This document shows, piece after piece, positions 10,064 to 18,633 of a stretch of 64,000 bases of DNA. The DNA is taken from assembly GCA_026004775.1 (NCBI GenBank), contig BPJU01000007.1:1-64000 (forward strand), written 5' to 3'. The stretch comes from Pirellulaceae bacterium. Its GTDB lineage: Bacteria; Planctomycetota; Planctomycetia; Pirellulales; Pirellulaceae. The notes under the pieces were generated by a model. The model worked only from the letters and a program-made list of their open reading frames with translations, was not told the origin of the DNA and did not search any database. How positions within the stretch are numbered: position 1 is the stretch's first letter; each line of letters starts with the position of its first letter. The translations under genes and the position numbers were made by a program.

Positions 10064-10069
10064 TATAAT
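10064..10069 (+). promoter_or_regulatory. Possible -10 box upstream of PVC dehydrogenase
   Basis: A perfect TATAAT lies 75 bp before the ATG at 10144 in the divergent intergenic region. There is no good -35 at 16-18 bp, so this is weak evidence. The rest of 9867-10143 shows no other feature. Confidence 0.25.
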
Positions 10070-10143
10070 GCTGCCGATCCTGCGCGGGGTGTGCGTGTAA
10101 AGGAAAAGTAACGACTGCTGTTTCCGGATGTAAGAAGGCGAAA

Positions 10144-13100
10144 ATGGAACGAAAAATAACGATTTTCGGCGGGGTGACAGGAAGAGCGATTTTGTCGAAA
10201 GTAAGGCCGATCGTGTTGGCGGCCGTTGCATGGAGCGTGTCGGTTTCCGGTTTCGGAATCGCGGTGGGGCAAGAGTATCGTCCGGTTGAGGTTCCGGCGG
10301 TGTGGAAGAACCCGCCGGCGGAACTAAGCCGCTCAGGCGGTTATGCCTGGTTTTGTTGCCGGGTGGCGGTTCCGGCTTCGTGGCGGGGCCGGTCGTGTGA
10401 GCTGTGGGCGGAGGCGGCCGATGACGTGCGGCAGTATTTCATCAATGGCCGGCCGGTAGGGCAGAGCGGCCGGTTCCCGCCGGCGTTCCGGAGCGGTCTA
10501 GGCGGCCCGGAGAAGTTTGCGATTCCGGCCGAAGCGCTCCGTCCCGGTGAAGACAATGTTGTGGCCGTACGGCTCTACCTGCAAGAAGCACGGCTGAATT
10601 TCAACGTGGCCGCACCGGTACTGGCAGCCGATCCGGATGCCATCCTCTTGCGCGGCACCTGGTATATGGCTCTGGGAGATTGGCCGCCCGATCAAGTTGC
10701 CCGGGCGTCCGATGCTCCGCGCTTCGACCAGGTGATCTCATCCGAACAGGCTCGCAGCACTTGGAAACTCCTGGAAGGGGATCGCGGCCCTCAGTCGCCG
10801 CAGCAGGCTCTTGCGCAGATGCATACCGCCGACGGGTTGCGGGTGGAACTGGTATTGAGCGAGCCGCAGGTGCGGCAACCGTTGTCCATCAAATTCGACG
10901 AACGTGGCAGAATGTGGGTCTTACAATACTTGCAATATCCCAATCCCGCCGGCTTGACACCCGTAAGTCGCGACAAACATTTGCGTACCGTGTGGGATAA
11001 AATCCCGCCGCCGCCTCCTCATCATTTCACCGGCCAGGATCAAATCACCATCCATGAAGATACCGATGGCGACGGGAAATACGACCAGCACAAGGTGTTT
11101 CTTTCGGGATTGAACCTGGCGACGTCATTTGAGTTTGATCGAGATGGCGTGTGGGTGCTCAATCCGCCCTATCTGCTTTTCTATTACGACCGAGACCATG
11201 ATGACCGGCCGGACGGCCCGCCGGAAGTGCATCTGGAAGGTTTTGGTTTGGAAGACTCGCATTCTCTGACAAATAACCTTCGTTGGGGACCGGATGGCTG
11301 GCTGTACGCGGCTCAGGGAAGCACCGTTTCGGCCGATGTGCGCCGTTACGGTACACAAGAAAAACCGGTCCACTCGATGGGACAGTTAATTTGGCGATAC
11401 CACCCGGCGAGCCGGCGCTATGAGATTTTTGCGGAAGGCGGCGGGAATGCATTCGGATTGGAAATCGACATGGCAGGACGCATGTTCTCGGGACACAACG
11501 GCGGAGATACTCGAGGTTTTCACTACGTGCAAGGCGGTTACTATCAAAAAGGATTTGGCAAGCACGGCGATCTTTCCAATCCTTATGCTTATGGATATTT
11601 TCCTCCCATGAGGCATCATCAGGTTCCGAGGTTTACTCATGCTTTTCTGATCTACGAAGCCGATCTGTTGCCGGATTCTTATCGCGGGTTGTTGTTCGGA
11701 GTGGCGCCTTTGTTGAGCCATGTCGTGATGAGCTTGATGGAGCGCGATGGGGCGACATTCAAGACGCATGATGTGGGATTGGCTTTGTGGAGCGACGACC
11801 CGTGGTTCCGCCCGGTCGACATCCAGTTGGGGCCGGAGGGGGCTGTATATATTTGCGACTTCTATGAACAGCGGATCGATCATGCCAGTCATTATCAAGG
11901 AAGGATCCACCGGGAAAGTGGGCGTATTTATCGGCTGGTGCCGGCTTCGGGCCAAGTGCAAGCGGGAAAATTGCCGGCACAGATGACCGGCCAGGAGTTG
12001 GTGGATGCGTTGGCCAGCCGAAATCGGTGGGTGCGGCAGACGGCGCTGCGACTTCTTCGCCAGCGACGTCCGATCGAGGTGGTTGATCGGCTGGAAAGAA
12101 TGCTGCGCGATCGGAACGACGACTCGGCTGTATGGGCCTTGTGGGCCTTGTACGCTTTCTTGGGCGATGAGGACCCGCTTTGGCGGGAGGCGCTGGAGCA
12201 TCCGCAGGCTGCGGTGCGGTGGTGGGCCGTGCGGTTGGCCGGGGATGATGGAGAGGTTTCGTCAGAGGCGGCTGAGGAGTTGCGGCGCCGAGCGGCCGTC
12301 GAAGCGGACGTAGAGGTGCGATGCCAATTGGCCGCCACCGCCAGGCGGCTGCCGGCCGCGGTGGCTTGGCCGATTATCAATGAACTGGTGCGGCATCGCG
12401 AAGACGTATCAGATCCGTTCGTACCGCTTATGTTGTGGTGGGCCATCGAAAAACATATCGACCAGGGAAGGGAAGGATTGTTGGCCCTGGCGGCTGATGC
12501 CCAATGGTGGCACCAGCCGCTGGTCGAGCAACATCTGTTGGAACACATCATGCGGCGCTTCGCAGCCAGCGGGCAGCGGCGGGATCTGGTGACCGCCGCG
12601 CGGTTATTAGAATTGGCGCCGGATGAGGCTTCCGCCCAGCGGCTGCTAGCCGGCTTCGAAAAAGCCTACGAGGGTCGCCTGCTGGCGGGACTTCCGGAAG
12701 AATTGCTGCGGCAACTGGCCCGTTACGGAGGCGGCTCATTCGTGCTCCGACTCCGGCAAGCCGATCCGGAAGCACTGGCCAAAGCCTTGCAGCAGATCGC
12801 CGATCCTCAGACCCCGAAAAAAGACCGCATCGCCTACATACAAGTCCTGGGGCAAATCCGCCACCGTCCGGCGATCAGGCCCCTGCTGGAAATTGCCGCA
12901 CAAGACGCGGATATCGACGTGCGTGCTGCGGCACTGGCAGCACTGGCAAGTTTTGACGACGAACTCATCGGGCAGCGATTGAGCGCCTCGCTGACGCAAT
13001 TCCCCAAACCGGTGCGCGAGGCAGCCGAAGCGACGCTGCTTGCTCGGCCAAGTTGGACACGCCTTCTGTTGGATGCCCTGCAAGATGGCAAGATAGCTCC

Positions 13101-13677
13101 TGATCAACTGGCTCCCACAACCGTGGCACGGCTCCAGTGGTTGTCGGATCCGGAACTTGCCCAGTTGGCACGGCAATTGTTAGCCGATCGATTGACCGGC
13201 GCTTCGGAAAGCGATCGGCAGTTGATGGAGCATATCGAACAACTACTGCTGGAAGCTTCGGGCAATCCGTACCGCGGCAGGACGCTGTTTTTGGAACATT
13301 GTGGCAAGTGCCATAAGCTTTTCCAGCAAGGCGGGCAGATCGGACCGGACTTGACGGCTTTTCGTAGAGACGATGTGAAGCGGCTGTTGGTGAACATTAT
13401 CAATCCGAGTCTGGAAATCCGTGAAGGTTATGAGAATCATTTGGTGATCACCCAGGATGGCCGCACGATCAATGGCTTCCTGGTGGATCAGGACGGGCAG
13501 ACTTTGACGCTGCGTACTCCGGATGGCCAATTGGTAACGCTGGTGCGCGACGAGATAGAAGAAAGTTACGTTTTACCAAAGTCGATCATGCCGGAGGGTT
13601 TATTACGGGATTGGCCGGAACAGGATATTCGGGATCTATTTGCCTATCTGAGGGCATCGCAACCGCTGCCGGAATAA
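10144..13677 (+). CDS. PVC-type membrane-bound dehydrogenase with HEAT repeats and CxxCH domain
   Basis: A 1,177-residue exported protein of a family expanded in Planctomycetes and Verrucomicrobia. An N-terminal hydrophobic signal ends near residue 42 (GIAVGQ). A galactose-binding-like beta domain follows. Next is a glucose/sorbosone-dehydrogenase-like propeller, roughly residues 220-600, with Asp-rich loops such as HEDTDGDGKYD and the signature EIDMAGRMFSGHNGGD. HEAT-like helical repeats fill about 620-1030. The C-terminal heme domain starts near 1050 with HCGKCHK and GPDLT. Members are thought to be periplasmic oxidases for sugars or polyols passing electrons to a c-type heme; the substrate is unknown. 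The start has GAAGG upstream. Confidence 0.85.
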   Translation: MERKITIFGGVTGRAILSKVRPIVLAAVAWSVSVSGFGIAVGQEYRPVEVPAVWKNPPAELSRSGGYAWFCCRVAVPASWRGRSCELWAEAADDVRQYFINGRPVGQSGRFPPAFRSGLGGPEKFAIPAEALRPGEDNVVAVRLYLQEARLNFNVAAPVLAADPDAILLRGTWYMALGDWPPDQVARASDAPRFDQVISSEQARSTWKLLEGDRGPQSPQQALAQMHTADGLRVELVLSEPQVRQPLSIKFDERGRMWVLQYLQYPNPAGLTPVSRDKHLRTVWDKIPPPPPHHFTGQDQITIHEDTDGDGKYDQHKVFLSGLNLATSFEFDRDGVWVLNPPYLLFYYDRDHDDRPDGPPEVHLEGFGLEDSHSLTNNLRWGPDGWLYAAQGSTVSADVRRYGTQEKPVHSMGQLIWRYHPASRRYEIFAEGGGNAFGLEIDMAGRMFSGHNGGDTRGFHYVQGGYYQKGFGKHGDLSNPYAYGYFPPMRHHQVPRFTHAFLIYEADLLPDSYRGLLFGVAPLLSHVVMSLMERDGATFKTHDVGLALWSDDPWFRPVDIQLGPEGAVYICDFYEQRIDHASHYQGRIHRESGRIYRLVPASGQVQAGKLPAQMTGQELVDALASRNRWVRQTALRLLRQRRPIEVVDRLERMLRDRNDDSAVWALWALYAFLGDEDPLWREALEHPQAAVRWWAVRLAGDDGEVSSEAAEELRRRAAVEADVEVRCQLAATARRLPAAVAWPIINELVRHREDVSDPFVPLMLWWAIEKHIDQGREGLLALAADAQWWHQPLVEQHLLEHIMRRFAASGQRRDLVTAARLLELAPDEASAQRLLAGFEKAYEGRLLAGLPEELLRQLARYGGGSFVLRLRQADPEALAKALQQIADPQTPKKDRIAYIQVLGQIRHRPAIRPLLEIAAQDADIDVRAAALAALASFDDELIGQRLSASLTQFPKPVREAAEATLLARPSWTRLLLDALQDGKIAPDQLAPTTVARLQWLSDPELAQLARQLLADRLTGASESDRQLMEHIEQLLLEASGNPYRGRTLFLEHCGKCHKLFQQGGQIGPDLTAFRRDDVKRLLVNIINPSLEIREGYENHLVITQDGRTINGFLVDQDGQTLTLRTPDGQLVTLVRDEIEESYVLPKSIMPEGLLRDWPEQDIRDLFAYLRASQPLPE

Positions 13678-13946
13678 GCATCGCTCCGAGGATCTCATTG
13701 CGCACATCCGTAAGCCGTGGCATTGTTTCGTTGGGACGTTTCTTGCGGCATCGCCGGGCAGCCGGACGCCCAAGGATTTCCCCGCCGTCATTTTGGGGAT
13801 CTCGTGTGTCACAGTGGCAACACCCTTATTAAAATTCTTGACGCATTGGACGGAAAAGCACAAAGTGTGCTGGGTGCGGCCGGTTGGTGATCGTTGCGAA
13901 AAAGGCCGGCGCCCGGTAGGGAAGGGGAGTCGAGCAAGGGTGACGT

Positions 13947-14918
13947 ATGGAGCAGCGAGCGAAAGTGTTCGTGACGCGGCGTATTCCGGCCGCAGGAATC
14001 GATAAAATCCGGCAAGCGTGTAATGCCGACATTTGGCCCGATCCGCTGCCGCCGCCTCGCGAAGAGCTGTTGCGGCGTGTGGCCGGTTGCCACGGAATTG
14101 TGACGCTCCTTACAGATCGTGTCGATGCCGAGTTGATGGATGCGGCGGGGCCTCAACTGAAAGTAATCAGCAACTTTGCCGTCGGCTATAACAACATCGA
14201 TGTTGCCGAGGCGACAAGGCGGGGAATCCGGGTGGGAAATACACCTGGTGTGCTGACCGAGGCGACAGCCGATATGGCCTTTGCGCTTCTTATTGCTGCT
14301 GCGCGACGGCTCGGTGAAGCCCAACAATATGTTCGGGACGGCAAGTGGAAAACGTGGGAACCGGAGGGCCATATCGGGATGGATCTCGTTGGGAAAACGC
14401 TGGGCGTTGTGGGTATGGGACGGATCGGTTACGCCCTGGCCCGCCGGTGTCACTTCGGGTGGCAGATGCGTGTGTTGTATTTCGACCGAGTGCGTAACGA
14501 AGAAGCGGAAAAGCAATTGGGGGCTGAGCGAGTCGAGTGGGAACGGCTGCTGGGGGAGTCCGATTTTATTTCGGTACATGCCGACCTGAACGAATCGACT
14601 CGCGGGATGTTCAATGCCGACGCCTTCCGGAAAATGAAACCCACCGCGGTCTTCGTCAATACGGCTCGAGGACCACTTCACGTTCAGCAGGATTTATACG
14701 AAGCGCTGAAAAACCGTCAAATCTTCGCCGCTGGATTGGATGTGACCGACCCGGAACCGCTTCCACCGGATGATCCCCTTTTGGAGCTTCCCAACGTAAT
14801 TGTGGTGCCTCACATAGCCAGCGCTACGGTATCCAGCCGTAATGGGATGGCCGAGATTGCTGCGGATAACCTGCTGTTGGGCCTGGCCGGCAAGCCGCTG
14901 CGGTGTCCGGTCAACTAG
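13947..14918 (+). CDS. D-2-hydroxyacid dehydrogenase (glyoxylate/hydroxypyruvate reductase type)
   Basis: A 323-residue NAD(P)-dependent enzyme that interconverts a 2-oxoacid (glyoxylate or hydroxypyruvate are likely) and its D-2-hydroxyacid in the cytosol. The catalytic domain flanks a Rossmann domain. Visible motifs are the dinucleotide loop GVVGMGRIG, the substrate signature VISNFAVGYNNIDV, the catalytic Arg in VNTARGPL, the Glu in DVTDPEPLP and the His in VPHIASA, so the Arg-Glu-His triad is complete. Length is normal. AAGGG sits about 7 bp before the ATG. It is not tightly coupled to its neighbours: 13678-13946 and 14919-15131 contain no recognised feature. Links to C1 or serine metabolism are possible but not shown. 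Confidence 0.85.
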   Translation: MEQRAKVFVTRRIPAAGIDKIRQACNADIWPDPLPPPREELLRRVAGCHGIVTLLTDRVDAELMDAAGPQLKVISNFAVGYNNIDVAEATRRGIRVGNTPGVLTEATADMAFALLIAAARRLGEAQQYVRDGKWKTWEPEGHIGMDLVGKTLGVVGMGRIGYALARRCHFGWQMRVLYFDRVRNEEAEKQLGAERVEWERLLGESDFISVHADLNESTRGMFNADAFRKMKPTAVFVNTARGPLHVQQDLYEALKNRQIFAAGLDVTDPEPLPPDDPLLELPNVIVVPHIASATVSSRNGMAEIAADNLLLGLAGKPLRCPVN

Positions 14919-15131
14919 AAGCATGGGGCAGGCCGCCGCACATCACAGAAAATTGGACATCCGGGGCGGGTCGGCCCATAATCAACTATGCGGGACGAGG
15001 TTGGCCAGTGGGCGTCCGGGCCAACGACGTGTTGCATTCCACAAAGATGCGTAGAGGGGTTGTGCGGGGCGGCAGGCGTCGAGTGTTGTGGTGCTCGGGA
15101 TCGGTAGGCGCAAGAAACGTGGTGTTTGGGG

Positions 15132-16445
15132 ATGGTGGATTCGCGAAGCGCGATCGGCGTGGAGCTGCCGGTGACCGATGAGCCGAAACGGCCGGTCGGG
15201 TCGAAGCCGCGGCGGGCACGGCGGCTGTTCCTGTGGGGCACACTGGGAGTGGCGGCTCTGCTGATTGCCTGGATTACGTACCGCGCCGCGGTCGGCTGGT
15301 ACGTGCGGCAGCTTGCCGGCCGCTGCCATGAAGCATGGCGCACCGGTCAGTTCGTCGATCTGGAGAAGATGGCTCGCGAATGGGTCCGATGGGACCGTTC
15401 CCAAGCGCAGCCGTTCCTTTATCTGGCCGACGCCGCTCAAAAGCGCGGTGACTATCGAGCTGCCGTACGCTGGTTGGACCAATTACCAACCGGTGACCCA
15501 AAGACCGTTCCGGCGCTGGTTGAGCAGACCACGCTGTTGTTTGGGCCATTGAATGACCCGCTGGAAGGGGAGCGGGCGTGTTTGCGGGTGTTGGAGCTGG
15601 AACCCGCAGCCGTGGAGCCCCGGCAGCGGCTTATTTTCTATTACGCCCAAACTTTGCAGCGCCACAAGATGATCGATCAGATCCGGGAAGCCATCCGAGT
15701 AGGCTCGGATACTCGAGAAGATTACGTCTATTTGATCGGGGCCTATTATCTGGTTTTCTCCAACGGCGCGGAACAAAACCATCACTGGCTGAAAAATTAC
15801 CCGGACAATGAGCATTTTCTGGTGGCTAGGGCTCTGCACTTGATTGGCTCGGGAATTGTGGGTGACGAGGCCAAGGACGATCCGGAACCGAAACGGATTT
15901 ACGATTTCCAGCGGCAACAGATGGTCAAGGAGCACGAGGCGGTGCTGCTGGATTACATGCGGCGTTTTCCTCAAAATCTGGAATTGTTGAACTATTTTCT
16001 CTGGCAAGCGATGACCAACGGCGAAATCCAGCGCGTGGCCGAGTTGCTCAAGCAGGTACCTGACTCGGCAGCCGGTGACGGGAGGTTTTGGCGGTACAAG
16101 GGGTGGTTGCTTTCGGCTCAGAAAAAGTTCCGCGAGGCGGAGCAGGCATACCGCAAGGCTCTCGAATGCCATCCCTTTGATTATCCGAGCCACCACCAGT
16201 TGGCGCAGGTGTTGCGGCATTTAGGGCGAGAGTCTGAGGTGGCATACATTCAGAATTTGGGTGAGCGTGGTAACGAATTGCGGCGCGAACTGCTTCAGTT
16301 GCCCAATGCCCGGGCGGTCACCGACGAGCAGCTTGCGCGGATAGCGGCCTATATCGAGGATTGCGGAGACCAACCGGTAGCCGATGCCCTGAAGCGGCGG
16401 TTGCGCCAGGCGACCGGAATCGCAGCCGGCACCGCGTCGCTATAG
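15132..16445 (+). CDS. Membrane-anchored TPR protein
   Basis: A 437-residue protein. The ATG at 15132 is preferred over a TTG six bases earlier. After an Arg/Lys-rich N-terminus a single hydrophobic segment, LFLWGTLGVAALLIAWITY at about residues 33-51, anchors it with the rest probably outside the cytosol. The remainder is helical with TPR-like repeats, clearest at WLLSAQKKFREAEQAYRKAL and the following PSHHQLAQVLRHLGR. It precedes the block encoding a DUF1559 protein, ASPIC/UnbV lipoprotein and TPR cytochrome, so it may share their role, but a 367-bp gap with its own promoter separates them. Function unknown. Confidence 0.7.
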   Translation: MVDSRSAIGVELPVTDEPKRPVGSKPRRARRLFLWGTLGVAALLIAWITYRAAVGWYVRQLAGRCHEAWRTGQFVDLEKMAREWVRWDRSQAQPFLYLADAAQKRGDYRAAVRWLDQLPTGDPKTVPALVEQTTLLFGPLNDPLEGERACLRVLELEPAAVEPRQRLIFYYAQTLQRHKMIDQIREAIRVGSDTREDYVYLIGAYYLVFSNGAEQNHHWLKNYPDNEHFLVARALHLIGSGIVGDEAKDDPEPKRIYDFQRQQMVKEHEAVLLDYMRRFPQNLELLNYFLWQAMTNGEIQRVAELLKQVPDSAAGDGRFWRYKGWLLSAQKKFREAEQAYRKALECHPFDYPSHHQLAQVLRHLGRESEVAYIQNLGERGNELRRELLQLPNARAVTDEQLARIAAYIEDCGDQPVADALKRRLRQATGIAAGTASL

Positions 16446-16706
16446 GGGGGCTGGTGGTGGGTGATCGTGCAACGTCTTGGGGGTACACGGCCTGAAGTAC
16501 AGCAGAATATCGAAAAATGGCTAACGGAACCTGTTTTCACCTTGTTGGTTGATCTACGCAGAAATTTTTTTCGTTGACGAAACGGTACTTTGGGCGTGGT
16601 TAGTTGCCTTGGCGTCTTGTCGCTGGGTGCGGCAATATGCCGCAGCGGCTGGCTATGTTTTTGGGGAATTCTCGCTTCCGGGCGGAACCTTTTCCCCTGC
16701 GCTCGG

Positions 16707-16735
16707 TTGACAGTTACGGGTGGCCGGATTAGATT
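16707..16735 (+). promoter_or_regulatory. Sigma70-like promoter for the lipoprotein/DUF1559 operon
   Basis: TTGACA at 16707-16712 is followed after exactly 17 bp by TAGATT at 16730-16735, a near-consensus housekeeping promoter. Transcription would start near 16742, giving a ~70-nt leader before the lipoprotein. It lies outside the duplicated unit, so copy 2 of the operon lacks it. The rest of 16446-16813 has no other feature I can name. Confidence 0.6.
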
Positions 16736-16813
16736 ATTGTAGGTTTGCCGATTTTCTGGGCAGAGTAAAGAGAAGGGGGTTGGGTTACGGGGTTACATAA
16801 GGGAGTTGGTTTT

Positions 16814-17272
16814 TTGGTACGGTTGATGCTGCTTTGTTTGGGGTTTTCACTCGCTTTGCTTGCCGGTTGTAATCGTCAAACCGGTCCGAAGGTGTATCCG
16901 GTTTCCGGACAGGTGACGATGAACGGGCAGCCGGTGACCGACGTGGTTGTCAATTTTATGCCGGTCGACAACGATCCGGCCAAAATGGCCAGCGGTCAGG
17001 TGGATAGTTCGGGCAATTACCAACTGCGTAGCGGATCGCAAGGGAGTCCTGGTGCCCAGCCTGGACGCTACAAGGTGTATCTCACACCGGTTGCCCCAGT
17101 GCCAACGGAAGGCCAGAGTTACGGGGGGCAGAACCCCGCCGCGGGCGGTCAGTCAGCCGGGCCGCCGACGGCTGGCAGCAATCTGCCTCAGCCTTGGTTG
17201 TCGGCTGCGACAACACCCTTGGAGGTAGAGGTAAAGCCGGAGTCGAACACCATCAACATCGATGTCAAGTAG
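16814..17272 (+). CDS. Carboxypeptidase-regulatory-like lipoprotein
   Basis: A 152-residue predicted lipoprotein. TTG at 16814 is taken as the start because AAGGGAG lies 8 bp upstream; TTG 16823 and ATG 16826 are alternatives. The signal sequence ends in the lipobox LLAGC. The mature part begins with a transthyretin/carboxypeptidase-regulatory-like beta domain (VSGQVTMNGQPV, SSGNYQL, PGRYKVYL) and a Gly/Pro/Gln-rich segment before the C-terminal strand VEVKPESNTINIDV. Such small lipoproteins commonly precede DUF1559 genes in planctomycetes. Function is unknown. Everything after about residue 60 is repeated at 22397. Confidence 0.7.
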   Translation: MVRLMLLCLGFSLALLAGCNRQTGPKVYPVSGQVTMNGQPVTDVVVNFMPVDNDPAKMASGQVDSSGNYQLRSGSQGSPGAQPGRYKVYLTPVAPVPTEGQSYGGQNPAAGGQSAGPPTAGSNLPQPWLSAATTPLEVEVKPESNTINIDVK

Positions 17273-17493
17273 CAGTGGTAACGTTGGCGAATGCCTGGTG
17301 GTGGTTGGCTTTGGTCAACTTGTGCCGTGGGATCACAACAAGCCGGATGCTTCTTGCATAGGTTAGAGGCCGGATGAAAAGGGCCCAAATCCGATTTGCG
17401 GGAAGCGTTCGTCTCGTCGGAGTGTGCCGGCATTTCGGCAGAGCAGGTTTTGTCCGGTAGTTATATGGTTTATGTGTGTGGAGGTGTAACAAG

Positions 17494-18528
17494 ATGCGAG
17501 TGCGATCGAAGAGGGGTTTTACCCTGGTGGAATTGTTGGTGGTGATTGCCATCATTGGGATTTTGGTGGCGCTGCTTTTGCCGGCTGTTCAAGCAGCTCG
17601 TGAAGCGGCGCGCCGCATGTCATGCGGCAACAATCTCAAGCAACTTGCTCTGGCATGTCATAATTACCATGACGTGCATAAGCGGTTGCCTTGGAATTGG
17701 GATGTCACGAATAACAATTACGACTTCAGCGGCCAGAATATTCCGCCGGCGGTGCGAAGTCGCGTAACGTTCTCGTGGATCGTAGCCGCGTTGCCGTTCC
17801 TGGAACAGCAACCGCTGTATGACCAGATCAACTTCAACATCCATAATGACGCGGGTACGAATCTGGTGATCCGGCGAACGGTTTTGCCGGTGGTGATCTG
17901 CCCGTCGAACATCCAGCCGAAGGTGCGCACCAACCAGAACCGTGGTTATTCGGTGGGGAGCAGCGGAGGACCTGAGGCGGCTGGTACGGACTATGTGGGT
18001 AACATGGGCCATATCTGGGGTGGGTGGCGCGACTGTGCCGCTGTGCCCGATTTCCCTCATCCGACCAACGTATTCGTGCGGGGTAGCAACCCCGGAACGC
18101 CCTGGGTCAACGGCGAATGGGACATTGATATTCCGCGACAGCAGGGTCTGTTCTACTATCGCGGTTCGGCACGTCTGGACGATATTATCGACGGCACGTC
18201 GAACACGGCGATGGTGATCGAGGATATGCATTGGCGCGGAGGAAACGGACCGCAGTTCGACCGGAACCACACCAACGACAGTGCGTGGATGAGTCCCTTG
18301 GCAGCCATCGGAAACTTGCGTAATCCGATGAACAACCGTAACCCGGCATGGCAGCAGGGTGCTGGTGACGTGCGCTGCCATGGCTGGTCGAGTAACCACA
18401 AGTCGGTTGCCGGTTGTGCGCTGGCTGACGGAAGCATTCAGTTCTTCCAAGAGAACATGGATCACTATGTTCGATACGCACTGGCTACGAAGGCAGGTGG
18501 CGAACCGGTGAATCCGAATGCCAACTAG
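17494..18528 (+). CDS. DUF1559 pseudopilin-like protein (copy 1)
   Basis: A 344-residue protein with an N-terminal type-IV-pilin methylation motif, GFTLVELLVVIAIIGILVA, at about residues 8-26, followed by the conserved LLPAVQAAREAARRMSC and NNLKQLALACHNYHD. ATG 17494 is chosen because GGAGG lies just upstream; an earlier start would not have one. The C-terminus carries the DUF1559 H-X9-DG-like signature, here GCALADGSIQFF. These proteins are very numerous in planctomycetes and are presumed to be processed by a prepilin peptidase and assembled at the envelope. It follows the lipoprotein by 221 bp and ends in a strong terminator. Confidence 0.85.
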   Translation: MRVRSKRGFTLVELLVVIAIIGILVALLLPAVQAAREAARRMSCGNNLKQLALACHNYHDVHKRLPWNWDVTNNNYDFSGQNIPPAVRSRVTFSWIVAALPFLEQQPLYDQINFNIHNDAGTNLVIRRTVLPVVICPSNIQPKVRTNQNRGYSVGSSGGPEAAGTDYVGNMGHIWGGWRDCAAVPDFPHPTNVFVRGSNPGTPWVNGEWDIDIPRQQGLFYYRGSARLDDIIDGTSNTAMVIEDMHWRGGNGPQFDRNHTNDSAWMSPLAAIGNLRNPMNNRNPAWQQGAGDVRCHGWSSNHKSVAGCALADGSIQFFQENMDHYVRYALATKAGGEPVNPNAN

Positions 18529-18570
18529 TGGTTCGTAATAGCCGCATATTGCGATGAGGAAATGGTGAGG

Positions 18571-18604
18571 AAAGCCCGGGCCTCCGGTAGGCCCGGGCTT
18601 TTTG
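18571..18604 (+). terminator. Rho-independent terminator after DUF1559 gene (copy 1)
   Basis: A perfect 13-bp stem (AAAGCCCGGGCCT / AGGCCCGGGCTTT), a 5-nt loop and a T run. It lies 43 bp after the DUF1559 stop. It would sit inside the next gene if that gene began at 18562, which argues for the later start at 18634. Confidence 0.85.
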
Positions 18605-18633
18605 CACTGATGGGCTCGACTTGCGATCAATCC